In this document: positions 35,045-42,679 of the stretch, in pieces
How the letters are laid out: each line of letters begins with the position of its first letter
Numbering within the stretch: the first letter of the stretch is position 1
NCBI GenBank assembly: GCA_040081265.1
Contig: JBEBGV010000002.1
Span: forward strand, 1 to 64,000
DNA from: JBEBGV01 sp040081265
GTDB lineage: Bacteria > Acidobacteriota > Vicinamibacteria > Vicinamibacterales > UBA2999
Length of the DNA: 64,000 nucleotides
Reading direction: 5' to 3'
Made by a program: the position numbers and the translations under genes
Notes under the pieces: generated by a model
What the model was told of the DNA's origin: nothing
Seen by the model: only the letters and a program-made list of their open reading frames with translations
Databases searched by the model: none

Positions 35045-35082
35045 TTTTGAATACTCAAAATAAATACGCCCTGTATTCAAAA
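35045..35082. promoter_or_regulatory. 10-bp perfect inverted repeat in divergent promoter region
   Basis: TTTTGAATAC (35045-35054) and GTATTCAAAA (35073-35082) are perfect complements with an 18-base spacer, in an AT-rich island 20 bases upstream of the porin start. The spacing between arm centres is 28 bp, so a regulator dimer or two dimers could bind on one face. It lies between the glycosyltransferase gene and the porin-cupredoxin-dihaem operon and could control either. Confidence 0.6.
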
Positions 35083-35102
35083 CTGAGATTACACTCGTCC
35101 GG

Positions 35103-36242
35103 ATGCCGCACCTCATCCGGACGGTTCTGATCGCCGCCCTCCTCCTGCCGTCACTCGAAGCCGCGGCCCAGACCGCTGCCCCGACCGCGGCACCGCGCGA
35201 GGCGCGAACCGGCCTCTCGGGCTACATGGAGGTTCACTACAACAACGCCCAGTTCGAGGACGGCCGCCTGGACTTCCATCGGTTCGTCCTGCTCGTCACG
35301 CACCGCTTCACCGACCGTATCCGCTTTGTCGGCGAGCTGGAACTCGAACACGCGCTCGTTGAGGGCCTTGAAGACGCCGGCGAGCTGGAACTGGAGCAGG
35401 CGTACATCGACTTCCTGCTGCATCGGAGCCTGAACGTGCGTGCCGGAATGATGCTGATGCCGATGGGCATCATCAACGAGCGCCACGAGCCTCCCGTCTA
35501 CTACGGCGTCGAGCGTCCCTTCGTCGATACGGTCATCATCCCCACGACCTGGTTCGAGACCGGCGTCGGCGTCCATGGCGAGGTTGGCCGAGGATGGCGC
35601 TATCGTGCCTTCCTCACCGCACCGCTCAACGCCGCAGAGTTCAGCGCCGACGAGGGCTTGCGCGGCGGCCTCCAGAAGGGCTCGGAGGCCAACGTCGGCC
35701 AGGTCGCCGTGACCGGACGCCTCGAGTACGTCGGCATGCGCGGCCTGACGCTCGGCGCCAGCGCCTGGTCGGGTCGCTCGGGCTTTGAGTTCCGCCCGCG
35801 CTTCGACGTCCCGGTGTCGGCCACCACGGCCGATGCGCGCTACAGCCGCAACCGGCTGGATCTTCGCGGCCAGTTTGCCCAGGTGTGGATCAGCAATGCC
35901 GACCAGCTCAACGACGCGCTCGCCCGTCGTGCCGGCGTCGATCCCCACATCGCGCGCGCGATGCGAGGCTTCTACGGTGAAGCTGGGTACCGCGTGATCT
36001 CCGGCGCCCGCTTCGGCGATGTCGGTGCATTCGCACGCTACGAGAACTTCGACACACAGTTCCGCATGCCCGTCGGGGCTGCACCGCTTCAGGCCTTCGA
36101 CCGTGATGCCCTGGTCATCGGAGCCACCTACTGGCCCGACCCGGACATCGCCGTCAAAGTGGACTACTCCGCCGTGCGAAATCGCAGCGCCGTCGTTCAG
36201 GCACCCAACTCCGTCAACGTCGGTCTCGGCTGGTGGTTCTAA
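35103..36242 (+). CDS. outer-membrane porin (OprO/P-like)
   Basis: A 379-residue protein with signal peptide ending near AAAQTA (residue 23). It is followed by YMEVHYNN and an amphipathic beta-strand series (FDHRFVLLVTHRF-like, RFVGELELEHAL, LEQAYIDFLLHRSLNVRAGMMLMPMG), and it closes with a C-terminal aromatic strand (VNVGLGWWF). This is the pattern of phosphate-selective porin O/P family proteins, although the substrate is not certain. It heads a tight operon with the CuA cupredoxin, whose ATG overlaps the porin TAA. Confidence 0.85.
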   Translation: MPHLIRTVLIAALLLPSLEAAAQTAAPTAAPREARTGLSGYMEVHYNNAQFEDGRLDFHRFVLLVTHRFTDRIRFVGELELEHALVEGLEDAGELELEQAYIDFLLHRSLNVRAGMMLMPMGIINERHEPPVYYGVERPFVDTVIIPTTWFETGVGVHGEVGRGWRYRAFLTAPLNAAEFSADEGLRGGLQKGSEANVGQVAVTGRLEYVGMRGLTLGASAWSGRSGFEFRPRFDVPVSATTADARYSRNRLDLRGQFAQVWISNADQLNDALARRAGVDPHIARAMRGFYGEAGYRVISGARFGDVGAFARYENFDTQFRMPVGAAPLQAFDRDALVIGATYWPDPDIAVKVDYSAVRNRSAVVQAPNSVNVGLGWWF

Positions 36243-36619
36243 TGGTCAGAGCGATACAACGGTCACTCCTCTATGTCGCAGCCCTGTTGCTGGTCGGGCT
36301 CTCGAACACGCCGGCGGCGCGTCAGAACAGCCCGGTGCGGCAAGTCGTGGAGATCTCGGCGGAGCGTTTTGCCTTCACACCGTCTGAGATTCGCGTGAAG
36401 GCCGGCACGTCACTCGAAATCCGACTCCGCAGCGACGACACCGCGCACGGCTTCCGCATCATCGGCACCGATGTGAACATCGAACTCCCGAAACGCGGCC
36501 GCGGCGTCGCCACCGTCACGTTTCAACCTCCGAAGGCCGGTCGCTACACCTTCGAGTGTTCGCTCATCTGCGGCGCCGGACATGAGTTCATGCGCGGCGT
36601 GATCATCGTCACCGAGTAG
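36242..36619 (+). CDS. periplasmic CuA-type cupredoxin (cytochrome oxidase subunit II-like domain)
   Basis: A 125-residue secreted protein. After a signal peptide comes a single cupredoxin fold. The C-terminal copper loop CSLICGAGHEFM has the spacing C-x3-C-x3-H-x2-M of a binuclear CuA centre, with the upstream His in AHGFRIIG completing the ligands. Free-standing CuA domains can pass electrons to or from oxidases or act in copper delivery. No catalytic subunit I is encoded nearby. It sits between porin and dihaem oxidoreductase, so it may shuttle electrons to the latter. Confidence 0.9.
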   Translation: MVRAIQRSLLYVAALLLVGLSNTPAARQNSPVRQVVEISAERFAFTPSEIRVKAGTSLEIRLRSDDTAHGFRIIGTDVNIELPKRGRGVATVTFQPPKAGRYTFECSLICGAGHEFMRGVIIVTE

Positions 36620-36626
36620 GACGAGC

Positions 36627-37820
36627 GTGCCACGACTCCTTCAACTGATCGGCGCCTGCGGAGTGAGCTGGGGACTGGTCCTGTTCGCGGCCGTGCTCCT
36701 CGATGCGCAGCAGGGTGTCCCGTTTGGCGGCCCACTGCCCGGCATCACAGCCGCGGAGTTCGAGGAATTCCGCCTCGGGCTCGACGACTTCCTCGAAGTC
36801 GAGACTCCCGAGGAGGGCCTGGGGCCGGCCTTCAATGGCACGAGCTGCGCAGGCTGCCACAGCGTGCCAGCGATCGGAGGGATAGGCTCGGTCACGGAGG
36901 TTCGTGCCGCCACCCGCAATGCCCGGAACGAATTCGAAGCGCTCGACGGCACTGGCGAGACGCTGTTCCACCTCTTCTCGATTCCCAATCACGCCTGCCA
37001 GGCGGTGATCCCGCCACACGCGACGGTCATCGCGCGCAGGGCTCCGATCCCGCTCTTTGGCGCCGGCCTGGTCGAAGCCATTTCCGACGATACGATCCTG
37101 GCGCTCGAAGACCCCAGCGACCGTAACCGCGATGGCGTCTCCGGACGGGCGGCACGCATCATCGACATCGCCTCGGGAGAACAGCGAGTCGGGCGGTTCG
37201 GGTGGAAGGGTCAGCACGCGACGCTACTGGCATTCGGCGCCGACGCGTACCGGAACGAGATGGGCATCACCAACGACCTCTTCCCTGAGGAACTGGCCGT
37301 TGGCGTCTCGGCGGAACGGATGCGACTGTGTGATCCGATCCCCGAACCGGAGGACGTCGCGGATCCACGGACACGCCGGCGGGGCATCGACAACTTCGCC
37401 AGCTTCATGCGTCTGCTGGCACCGCCGGCACGCGAGGGGTCGGCCTCGGTGGCGACAACGGGCGCGCAGGTATTTGCAGCGGTGGGATGCGCCGAATGCC
37501 ACACGCCCACGCTCCGGACCGGCCCGAGCGCCAATCCGCTCTTCGATCGCCGCGACGTGCCACTCTTTTCCGACCTGCTGCTCCACGACGTGGGCACCGG
37601 CGACGGGATCGTGCAGGGCAACGCGTCTCAGGATGAGATTCGAACGCCAGCGCTGTGGGGACTGAGGGGCCGTCGCCCGTTCCTGCACGACGGGTCAGCG
37701 GCGACAATCGAAGACGCCGTGCGGCGACATCGAGCTGAGGCCGAGTTGGCCCGCCAGGGCTTCGAGCGCCTCAGCGACGCCGACAGAACTGCCCTGGCGG
37801 CCTTCCTTCGTTCGCTCTGA
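36627..37820 (+). CDS. dihaem oxidoreductase (DHOR/DUF1111 family)
   Basis: A 397-residue periplasmic dihaem c-type protein with signal peptide (VLFAAVLLDAQQ). The two haem motifs are CAGCH (about residue 71) and CAECH (about 290). Family signatures are FNGTSCAGCHSVPAIGG, PIPLFGAGLVEAI, GRFGWKGQHATL and RTPALWGLRGRRPFLHDG. The family is related to MauG/dihaem peroxidases but its substrates are undefined. The start is GTG at 36627, seven bases after the cupredoxin stop. Confidence 0.92.
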   Translation: MPRLLQLIGACGVSWGLVLFAAVLLDAQQGVPFGGPLPGITAAEFEEFRLGLDDFLEVETPEEGLGPAFNGTSCAGCHSVPAIGGIGSVTEVRAATRNARNEFEALDGTGETLFHLFSIPNHACQAVIPPHATVIARRAPIPLFGAGLVEAISDDTILALEDPSDRNRDGVSGRAARIIDIASGEQRVGRFGWKGQHATLLAFGADAYRNEMGITNDLFPEELAVGVSAERMRLCDPIPEPEDVADPRTRRRGIDNFASFMRLLAPPAREGSASVATTGAQVFAAVGCAECHTPTLRTGPSANPLFDRRDVPLFSDLLLHDVGTGDGIVQGNASQDEIRTPALWGLRGRRPFLHDGSAATIEDAVRRHRAEAELARQGFERLSDADRTALAAFLRSL

Positions 37821-37822
37821 AC

Positions 37823-38641
37823 CTACGCCCCCGCGCTGGTGCGGGTGAAATGGTCCAGCAGTTCCTGCTGCGATCGCACCCCCGTCCGCTTGAAGGCGCC
37901 CTTGAGATGATTGCGGACGGTCTGCTGCTTGATGCCCAGACGACCGGCAATGGCCGGGACGCGAACGTGCTGCAACAGCAGGCGCACGATCTCTTCCTCA
38001 CGGGGACGCAGGCCCGGGAGGCTGACTGCTCCGAAGGCCGAATCCACCGGGCCAACCCCGGCAATGGCCACGGCCTCCGCGACTCGCCTCAACGCGTTCT
38101 CCAGGTGCCTCTCCCGCTGTTGCACCGCTTCGGGGTCAGCGACGGCCTGGGCTTGAGGCCGACCCGACTGACGAAGAGCCAGCAGGAACGTCGCCTCGAG
38201 CTGCTCACGATGCACCGGCTTGCACAGCACCGTGCGCTCGCCGCTTTCTGCAAGCGCGTTGGCGGTGATTGAGTCCAGTCGGTCGACCACGAACACGCAG
38301 GACGTGCCACGGTGCATGCGCAACGCGGCGGCGAATTCGATGTGCGCCACGGCATCCTTGGCTGGCAGGGTCGAGATGAGCAATGCCGGCGGCGGAACCG
38401 TGAGGTGGGGACCAACTTCGAGCAACGAGCGGGCGACCTCTGCGTGCACGTTGATGCGAGCGAGGACGTCGCGCACGTAGAGGGCCGACCGTGGATCACT
38501 GTCGAGAATCAGGGCGCGTCGACTCTCGGTGCCGTAGCGCGCGTGAAAAGAGGGCGTTCCAGATGAGGACGTTGATGAGGTGCCAGCTCCATAGCCGGAC
38601 GTGCGCGGCGTTCGCTCTGTAGTAATGGTCTGTGTGTCCAT
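37823..38641 (-). CDS. LuxR-type regulator with degenerate receiver domain
   Basis: A 272-residue protein. Residues about 40-160 resemble a receiver domain (ALILDSDPRSALYVRDVL and VLCKPVHREQL with the conserved Lys). The phosphoacceptor position reads LLISTLPAKD, lacking the usual Asp, so phosphorylation is unlikely. The C-terminal LuxR helix-turn-helix is clear: LRPREEEIVRLLLQHVRVPAIAGRLGIKQQTVRNHLKGAF. No kinase gene is adjacent. It is convergent with the dihaem operon and starts 37 bases after a perfect inverted repeat. The start MDTQTITTE at 38641 is preferred over 38686, which would place codons inside the palindrome. Confidence 0.88.
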   Translation of the reverse strand: MDTQTITTERTPRTSGYGAGTSSTSSSGTPSFHARYGTESRRALILDSDPRSALYVRDVLARINVHAEVARSLLEVGPHLTVPPPALLISTLPAKDAVAHIEFAAALRMHRGTSCVFVVDRLDSITANALAESGERTVLCKPVHREQLEATFLLALRQSGRPQAQAVADPEAVQQRERHLENALRRVAEAVAIAGVGPVDSAFGAVSLPGLRPREEEIVRLLLQHVRVPAIAGRLGIKQQTVRNHLKGAFKRTGVRSQQELLDHFTRTSAGA

Positions 38642-38677
38642 CAATCTTCTTGGAAGCTTGCAGGCGTTTGCACCTAA

Positions 38678-38700
38678 GTTAGGCACACTCCATGCCTAAC
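38678..38700. promoter_or_regulatory. perfect inverted repeat upstream of the LuxR-type gene
   Basis: GTTAGGCA (38678-38685) and TGCCTAAC (38693-38700) with a 7-base spacer form a compact symmetric site of the size bound by HTH dimers. It lies just upstream of the regulator start, so autoregulation is the simplest reading. The surrounding 120 bp are AT-richer than the rest of the window and probably contain the promoter. Confidence 0.6.
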
Positions 38701-38818
38701 GAGACAACCCGCAAATCGGTAACTTTTGCAAAGAAGATGGCGTTCTTACAAATAGATGAGTTCAGCTCCTGATCGCGCCGCGTAAAATTTGCTCGATCGA
38801 ACGTGGGCGCACTACAGA

Positions 38819-39688
38819 CTAGAACGATCCCACCCTGAACCTGAAGGTCCCGTCGTCCATCCGGTCGCGATACGCGCCGTGGCACTGACCGCACACAGCG
38901 TTGAGCGAGGTGGCGTTGGCCTTGACGGCATCCCAGTTCCCTTCGCTGGCGGCCTCCTCAACCTCGGCGGCAAAAGCGCGGCCGTCACGTGCGTACTGAG
39001 CGGCGGCTGTCTGTCCCAGGTCGTCCCAGGTGACCTCGATCTTCGTGAAGAGCGGCTGGAGGGCGGCGGCATTCTGCAGCACGGCGTCCTTGGCCGCCGG
39101 TGAGGCCGTGCGAAGGACGGCCGCGGCGGCGCTGATCGACTTCATCGTCGTGCTCATCGCCAGCTCATCAGGGGTTGCCGGCGGGGCCGGCTTCTTGCCG
39201 AGTTCGGCGTAGTACGCATCGAGCACTGAGTTTGCGACCAGCACAGGCAGGCCTGTGTATTTGGCAAGCGCCTCGGCTGGCAGGTCCAGCCTGTACTCGG
39301 CAACGATTTTGGTGACCGCGGCGGGATCGAACTTGACCAGCTGACCGCTCACGAGCAGGTATTGCCTGGCCTCGAGCGTTTTCGTCAGGAACGGTGCGAT
39401 GACGAGGATGGGCTTGCCTACCGACTTGACCTCGGCGGCACCGGCTGCCCGCCGCTGGTCCATCAGAAACGACGTCTTCGACACCATGTTCTCGACCGCG
39501 GCCGAGATGGTGATCTGCTTGCCGTAATAGGAATTCGGATCTTCCAGGATCGTATTGGTGGCGACCGGAACGCCAAAGCTGCCGTTGGCGTTCCCACGGC
39601 GCTGCGCGTGAGGCACCGCAATCGTGGCCAGCACGATCGCGGCGGCGGCAATGAGGAACAGGCCGGTATTGCGCGATGAGTGACGCAT
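38819..39688 (-). CDS. secreted protein with C-terminal cytochrome c'-like haem motif
   Basis: A 289-residue secreted protein with signal peptide (LFLIAAAAIVLATIAVPHAQ). The first half, about residues 45-130, looks like a small beta-barrel (YYGKQITISAAVENMVSKTSFLMD, YLLVSGQLVKF). The second half is helical and ends with NAVCGQCHGAYRDRMDDGTF, the C-terminal CxxCH and following basic residues of four-helix cytochrome c'/c556 proteins. The start codon overlaps the ankyrin gene stop (ATGA). It is the last gene of the gamma-glutamyltransferase-DUF1592-DUF1552 operon. The pairing of these two halves is unusual to me. Confidence 0.8.
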   Translation of the reverse strand: MRHSSRNTGLFLIAAAAIVLATIAVPHAQRRGNANGSFGVPVATNTILEDPNSYYGKQITISAAVENMVSKTSFLMDQRRAAGAAEVKSVGKPILVIAPFLTKTLEARQYLLVSGQLVKFDPAAVTKIVAEYRLDLPAEALAKYTGLPVLVANSVLDAYYAELGKKPAPPATPDELAMSTTMKSISAAAAVLRTASPAAKDAVLQNAAALQPLFTKIEVTWDDLGQTAAAQYARDGRAFAAEVEEAASEGNWDAVKANATSLNAVCGQCHGAYRDRMDDGTFRFRVGSF

Positions 39689-41265
39689 CACTTCGTCTGC
39701 TCCTGCGCCTTCCGGATGGCGTCTTCTCGGCGTTTCTGTTCTTCGATCAGGCGCTGCTGCACGTCAGCCGGGTTGGTCGCGTCCAGGAGATCATCTGCGG
39801 TCGCTTCTTCGCGCAGCGCGCCACCGATGTTGGTGCCCTCGTCGCTCGTGTCGAGCCCGCGGGCAACCATCAGCTCCTTCAGCAGCTTGGCGGTGTGCTT
39901 GTTCATCATCACGCGAGCGTTGTAATAGACGCCCTCGGCGATGGTCAGCGGCCGCCAGCCGCGGTTGTTGCGGACGTCGAGCCTGGCGCCGGCGTTGACC
40001 AGCAGCATCACCGCTTCATTCGAGCCTCTCCACGCCGGACCGTGCAAGGCAGTCTCGCCGTTCTTGTCCACGTCGTTCACCGAAGCACCCAGGTCGAGCA
40101 GCATCTTCACCGCATCGGCCGATTCTTCGGGTTCACCCGGGCTCTCACCCTGCGAGTAGACGCCGACGCCGGCGGCCACCATGAGCGGCGTGTCGCCATC
40201 GACGTTACCGAGGAACGGGTCCGCGCCCAGTTCCACCAGCGCATGCATCAGCGGCACGTCAACCGACTTGGCGGCCAGGAAGAACGGGGTCGCGCCGAAC
40301 CGGTTCAGGCTGTTGCGGCCTTCCATGTCGGAGGTCGGCTCTTTCGTCTGACGCGCGTTGATGTCGGCGCCGCGCTCAACCAGGAGCTTGGCCAGTTGCA
40401 GGCTGCTGACGCTGCCCTGCGGCTTCTGGCCGGGATTGTTCTGTCCGCGCTGCGGACGCCGCGACCAGGCGATCTGGTGAAGAGCCGTCCAACCCTGGCC
40501 AGCCGCGTTCGGGTCGATACCGCTCTCGAGCAGCACCGCCGCCGCTTCGTAGTTCAGGCCCTGGACAGCGTTGACCAGCGCGCTTGTTCCGTCTGGAAGC
40601 GTCTCGTTGATGTCGGCGCCAGCGGTGAGCAGCGCCTTGATGGTGTCGATCTGGCCCTGCCGGGCCGCGAAGAGGAACGGCGTCCAGCCGAAGATCGACC
40701 GGTCCTTCAGCGATGCGCCCGCTTCGAGCAGGAGCTTCGCCGCCGCCGCGTTGCCTTCGTGGGCCGCCCACATCAGCGCCGTCTGCTGCTTCCACTTTTC
40801 CTTCGCGTTGACGTCGGCGCCATGGGCCATCAGCACCTTCATGGCCTCGACGCTACCGGTCTTGGACGCGGTCATCAGCGCCGTCTCACCTTCGGGCAAC
40901 GCCGTGTTGGCGTCGGCGCCCGCCTTGAGCAGCACCTCGAGCATGGCGGCATTGCCGTTCACCGCCGCCGAATAGAGCGGCGTCACGCCGTAGCGGTTCG
41001 CCGCCTTGACGTTGGCGCCGGCCTTGACGAGCAGTTCAACCGTGGCGAGGTCGTCGTGATCGGTGGCCCAGTGAAGCGCCGTGGTGCCATCCGCCTGCGG
41101 CACGTTCACCTGCGCCGGCTGCGACTTCAGCAGCGCCTTCACCGCCACATCGTCACGTTTCTTGACCGCATCGGCGAGCGGCGACCTGGTCGCCGCGTGC
41201 GCCTGACCGGTGAGCGAGAGAACGAAGAGTGCAACCAGCCCGCTTGCAGCAAACTTCTTCAGCAT
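39688..41265 (-). CDS. secreted ankyrin-repeat protein
   Basis: A 525-residue protein. The start at 41265 (MLKKFAASGLVALFVLSLTG) gives a signal peptide and has AGAGGAG upstream. The frame is open to 41511, but those codons overlap the DUF1552 gene. About twelve ankyrin repeats follow, with typical G-x-TALHWA, LLKAGADANTAL and VKVLMAHGADVNAKE patterns. The tail is charged and helical (IEEQKRREDAIRKAQEQTK). Periplasmic ankyrin proteins are common beside DUF1552/DUF1592 genes, where they may scaffold the cytochromes, which is inference. Confidence 0.92.
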   Translation of the reverse strand: MLKKFAASGLVALFVLSLTGQAHAATRSPLADAVKKRDDVAVKALLKSQPAQVNVPQADGTTALHWATDHDDLATVELLVKAGANVKAANRYGVTPLYSAAVNGNAAMLEVLLKAGADANTALPEGETALMTASKTGSVEAMKVLMAHGADVNAKEKWKQQTALMWAAHEGNAAAAKLLLEAGASLKDRSIFGWTPFLFAARQGQIDTIKALLTAGADINETLPDGTSALVNAVQGLNYEAAAVLLESGIDPNAAGQGWTALHQIAWSRRPQRGQNNPGQKPQGSVSSLQLAKLLVERGADINARQTKEPTSDMEGRNSLNRFGATPFFLAAKSVDVPLMHALVELGADPFLGNVDGDTPLMVAAGVGVYSQGESPGEPEESADAVKMLLDLGASVNDVDKNGETALHGPAWRGSNEAVMLLVNAGARLDVRNNRGWRPLTIAEGVYYNARVMMNKHTAKLLKELMVARGLDTSDEGTNIGGALREEATADDLLDATNPADVQQRLIEEQKRREDAIRKAQEQTK

Positions 41266-41278
41266 CGATCGGTCTCCT

Positions 41279-42679
41279 CTAGAGGCTTGCTGTGGCTTTG
41301 GCTGGCGGACTCGAGGGAATCGCGTCGAGGTCAAGCACGCCCGTGCTGTCGCCGAAGCTCTCGATCGGCACGTCCGCCTTGTTGGCGAAGTGGACGAGCA
41401 TGTTCGACAGTGGCGTCCCCATTGGCGTGGCGATGTGCCGGTTGCCCTTGAGGCCGCCCGCGCCTCCAACGAGCGCAATCGGCAGGTCCATGTGCGAGTG
41501 GATGTTGCCATCGCTCATGCCGCCGCCGATCATCATCATCGAGTGATCGAGCAGGGTCCCGTCGCCGTCCGGCGTGTTCTTCATCTTCTCGAGGAGATAG
41601 CCGAAGAGCGAGACGTGCCAGGTGGACAACTTGGCGTACTTGGCCATGTTCTCCGGGTTGTTGGCGTGATGCGACATCGCGTGGTGCGACTCGTTCAGAC
41701 CAATTTCCGGATACATGCGGGCGCGCTGTTCACCGCCATACATGAAGGTGGTGACGCGCGTGATGTCGCCCTGGAAGGCCAGCAACTGGAGGTCGAACAT
41801 CAGCTTGGCGTGGTCGTCGAACCGCTCCGGAACACCCACACCCGGGCGCTCGTAGGCCGGCAGCGGCGACGTCTCGTTCTTCGCCTCCGCCTGCTGGATG
41901 CGACGCTCCACTTCGCGGAGCACGTCGAGGTAGTCGCCGACCGTGTTCTTGTCTGCCGCGCCGAGCTTGGCGCGCAGCGTGTTCATTTCTTCGATGGCCG
42001 AGTCGAGCACGCTCTTCTTCATCCGGAGCGAGGCCGCCTGCTGCGACGCCGGACCGCCGTCACCAAACAGTTGCTCAAACACCAGTCGCGGGCTGCTCTG
42101 CGTCGGCAGCGGCGTGCTCGGATTGGCCCACGCCAGCGTGGTGCCGTATGCGCAGCTGTAGCCGGTATCGCAGCCGCCGGTCACCGAGTTCGGCAGAATC
42201 GCCAGTTCGAGCGACGGGAGCGGCGTGTCCTTCTTGTACTGCCCGGCAATCACCTGGTCGATCGAGGTGCCCGCACGAAGGTCCGAACCCTCCGTGCGCT
42301 TGATGTGCACGCCGGTCAGCCACGTCGCTGTGCTGCGGGTGTGGTCGCCGTTGCCGTCGCCGAGGCTTTCCGACGAACGATGGTGCAACCCGCTGACCAC
42401 GGTGAGCTGGTCGCGGAAGCCCTCGAGCGGCTTGAGGATCTGGGAGAAGTCGAAGTCAGCGCCGGTGGTAGCCGGCTTCCAATAGTTCACCCCGGTGTGG
42501 TTCATCGCCGTGCCGTTCGGCATGTAGAAGAACCCGTACCGGTTCACTGACTTGGCGGCCGCCCTGGCCGCCGCCGGCGACAGCGCCGGGACCATAGCGT
42601 CGAGGAATGGCAGCGCGATCGTCGCGCCAATGCCGCGCAGAACCGTCCGGCGCGACAGCGCCCTCTTCGTAATGATCAT
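41279..42679 (-). CDS. DUF1552 protein with Tat-type signal
   Basis: A 466-residue exported protein. The N-terminus KRALSRRTVLRGIGATIALPFLDAM has a twin-arginine motif. The body has DUF1552 family patterns, FFYMPNGTAMNHTGVNYWKP, GLHHRSSESLGDGNGDHTRS and SLDHSMMMIGGGMSDGNIHSH-like (LLDHSMMMIGGGM), which recall the alkaline-phosphatase/sulfatase-like fold. It overlaps the DUF1592 gene by 4 bp, and the two are almost always linked. The biochemical role is unknown, though a link to polymer oxidation or degradation has been suggested from context in other phyla. Confidence 0.93.
   Translation of the reverse strand: MIITKRALSRRTVLRGIGATIALPFLDAMVPALSPAAARAAAKSVNRYGFFYMPNGTAMNHTGVNYWKPATTGADFDFSQILKPLEGFRDQLTVVSGLHHRSSESLGDGNGDHTRSTATWLTGVHIKRTEGSDLRAGTSIDQVIAGQYKKDTPLPSLELAILPNSVTGGCDTGYSCAYGTTLAWANPSTPLPTQSSPRLVFEQLFGDGGPASQQAASLRMKKSVLDSAIEEMNTLRAKLGAADKNTVGDYLDVLREVERRIQQAEAKNETSPLPAYERPGVGVPERFDDHAKLMFDLQLLAFQGDITRVTTFMYGGEQRARMYPEIGLNESHHAMSHHANNPENMAKYAKLSTWHVSLFGYLLEKMKNTPDGDGTLLDHSMMMIGGGMSDGNIHSHMDLPIALVGGAGGLKGNRHIATPMGTPLSNMLVHFANKADVPIESFGDSTGVLDLDAIPSSPPAKATASL

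Noticed and set aside
39676..41451. 591-codon open frame on the plus strand
   Set aside because: It is antisense to the ankyrin gene. The ankyrin repeats on the other strand are clear, and the plus frame shows only mirrored periodicity.
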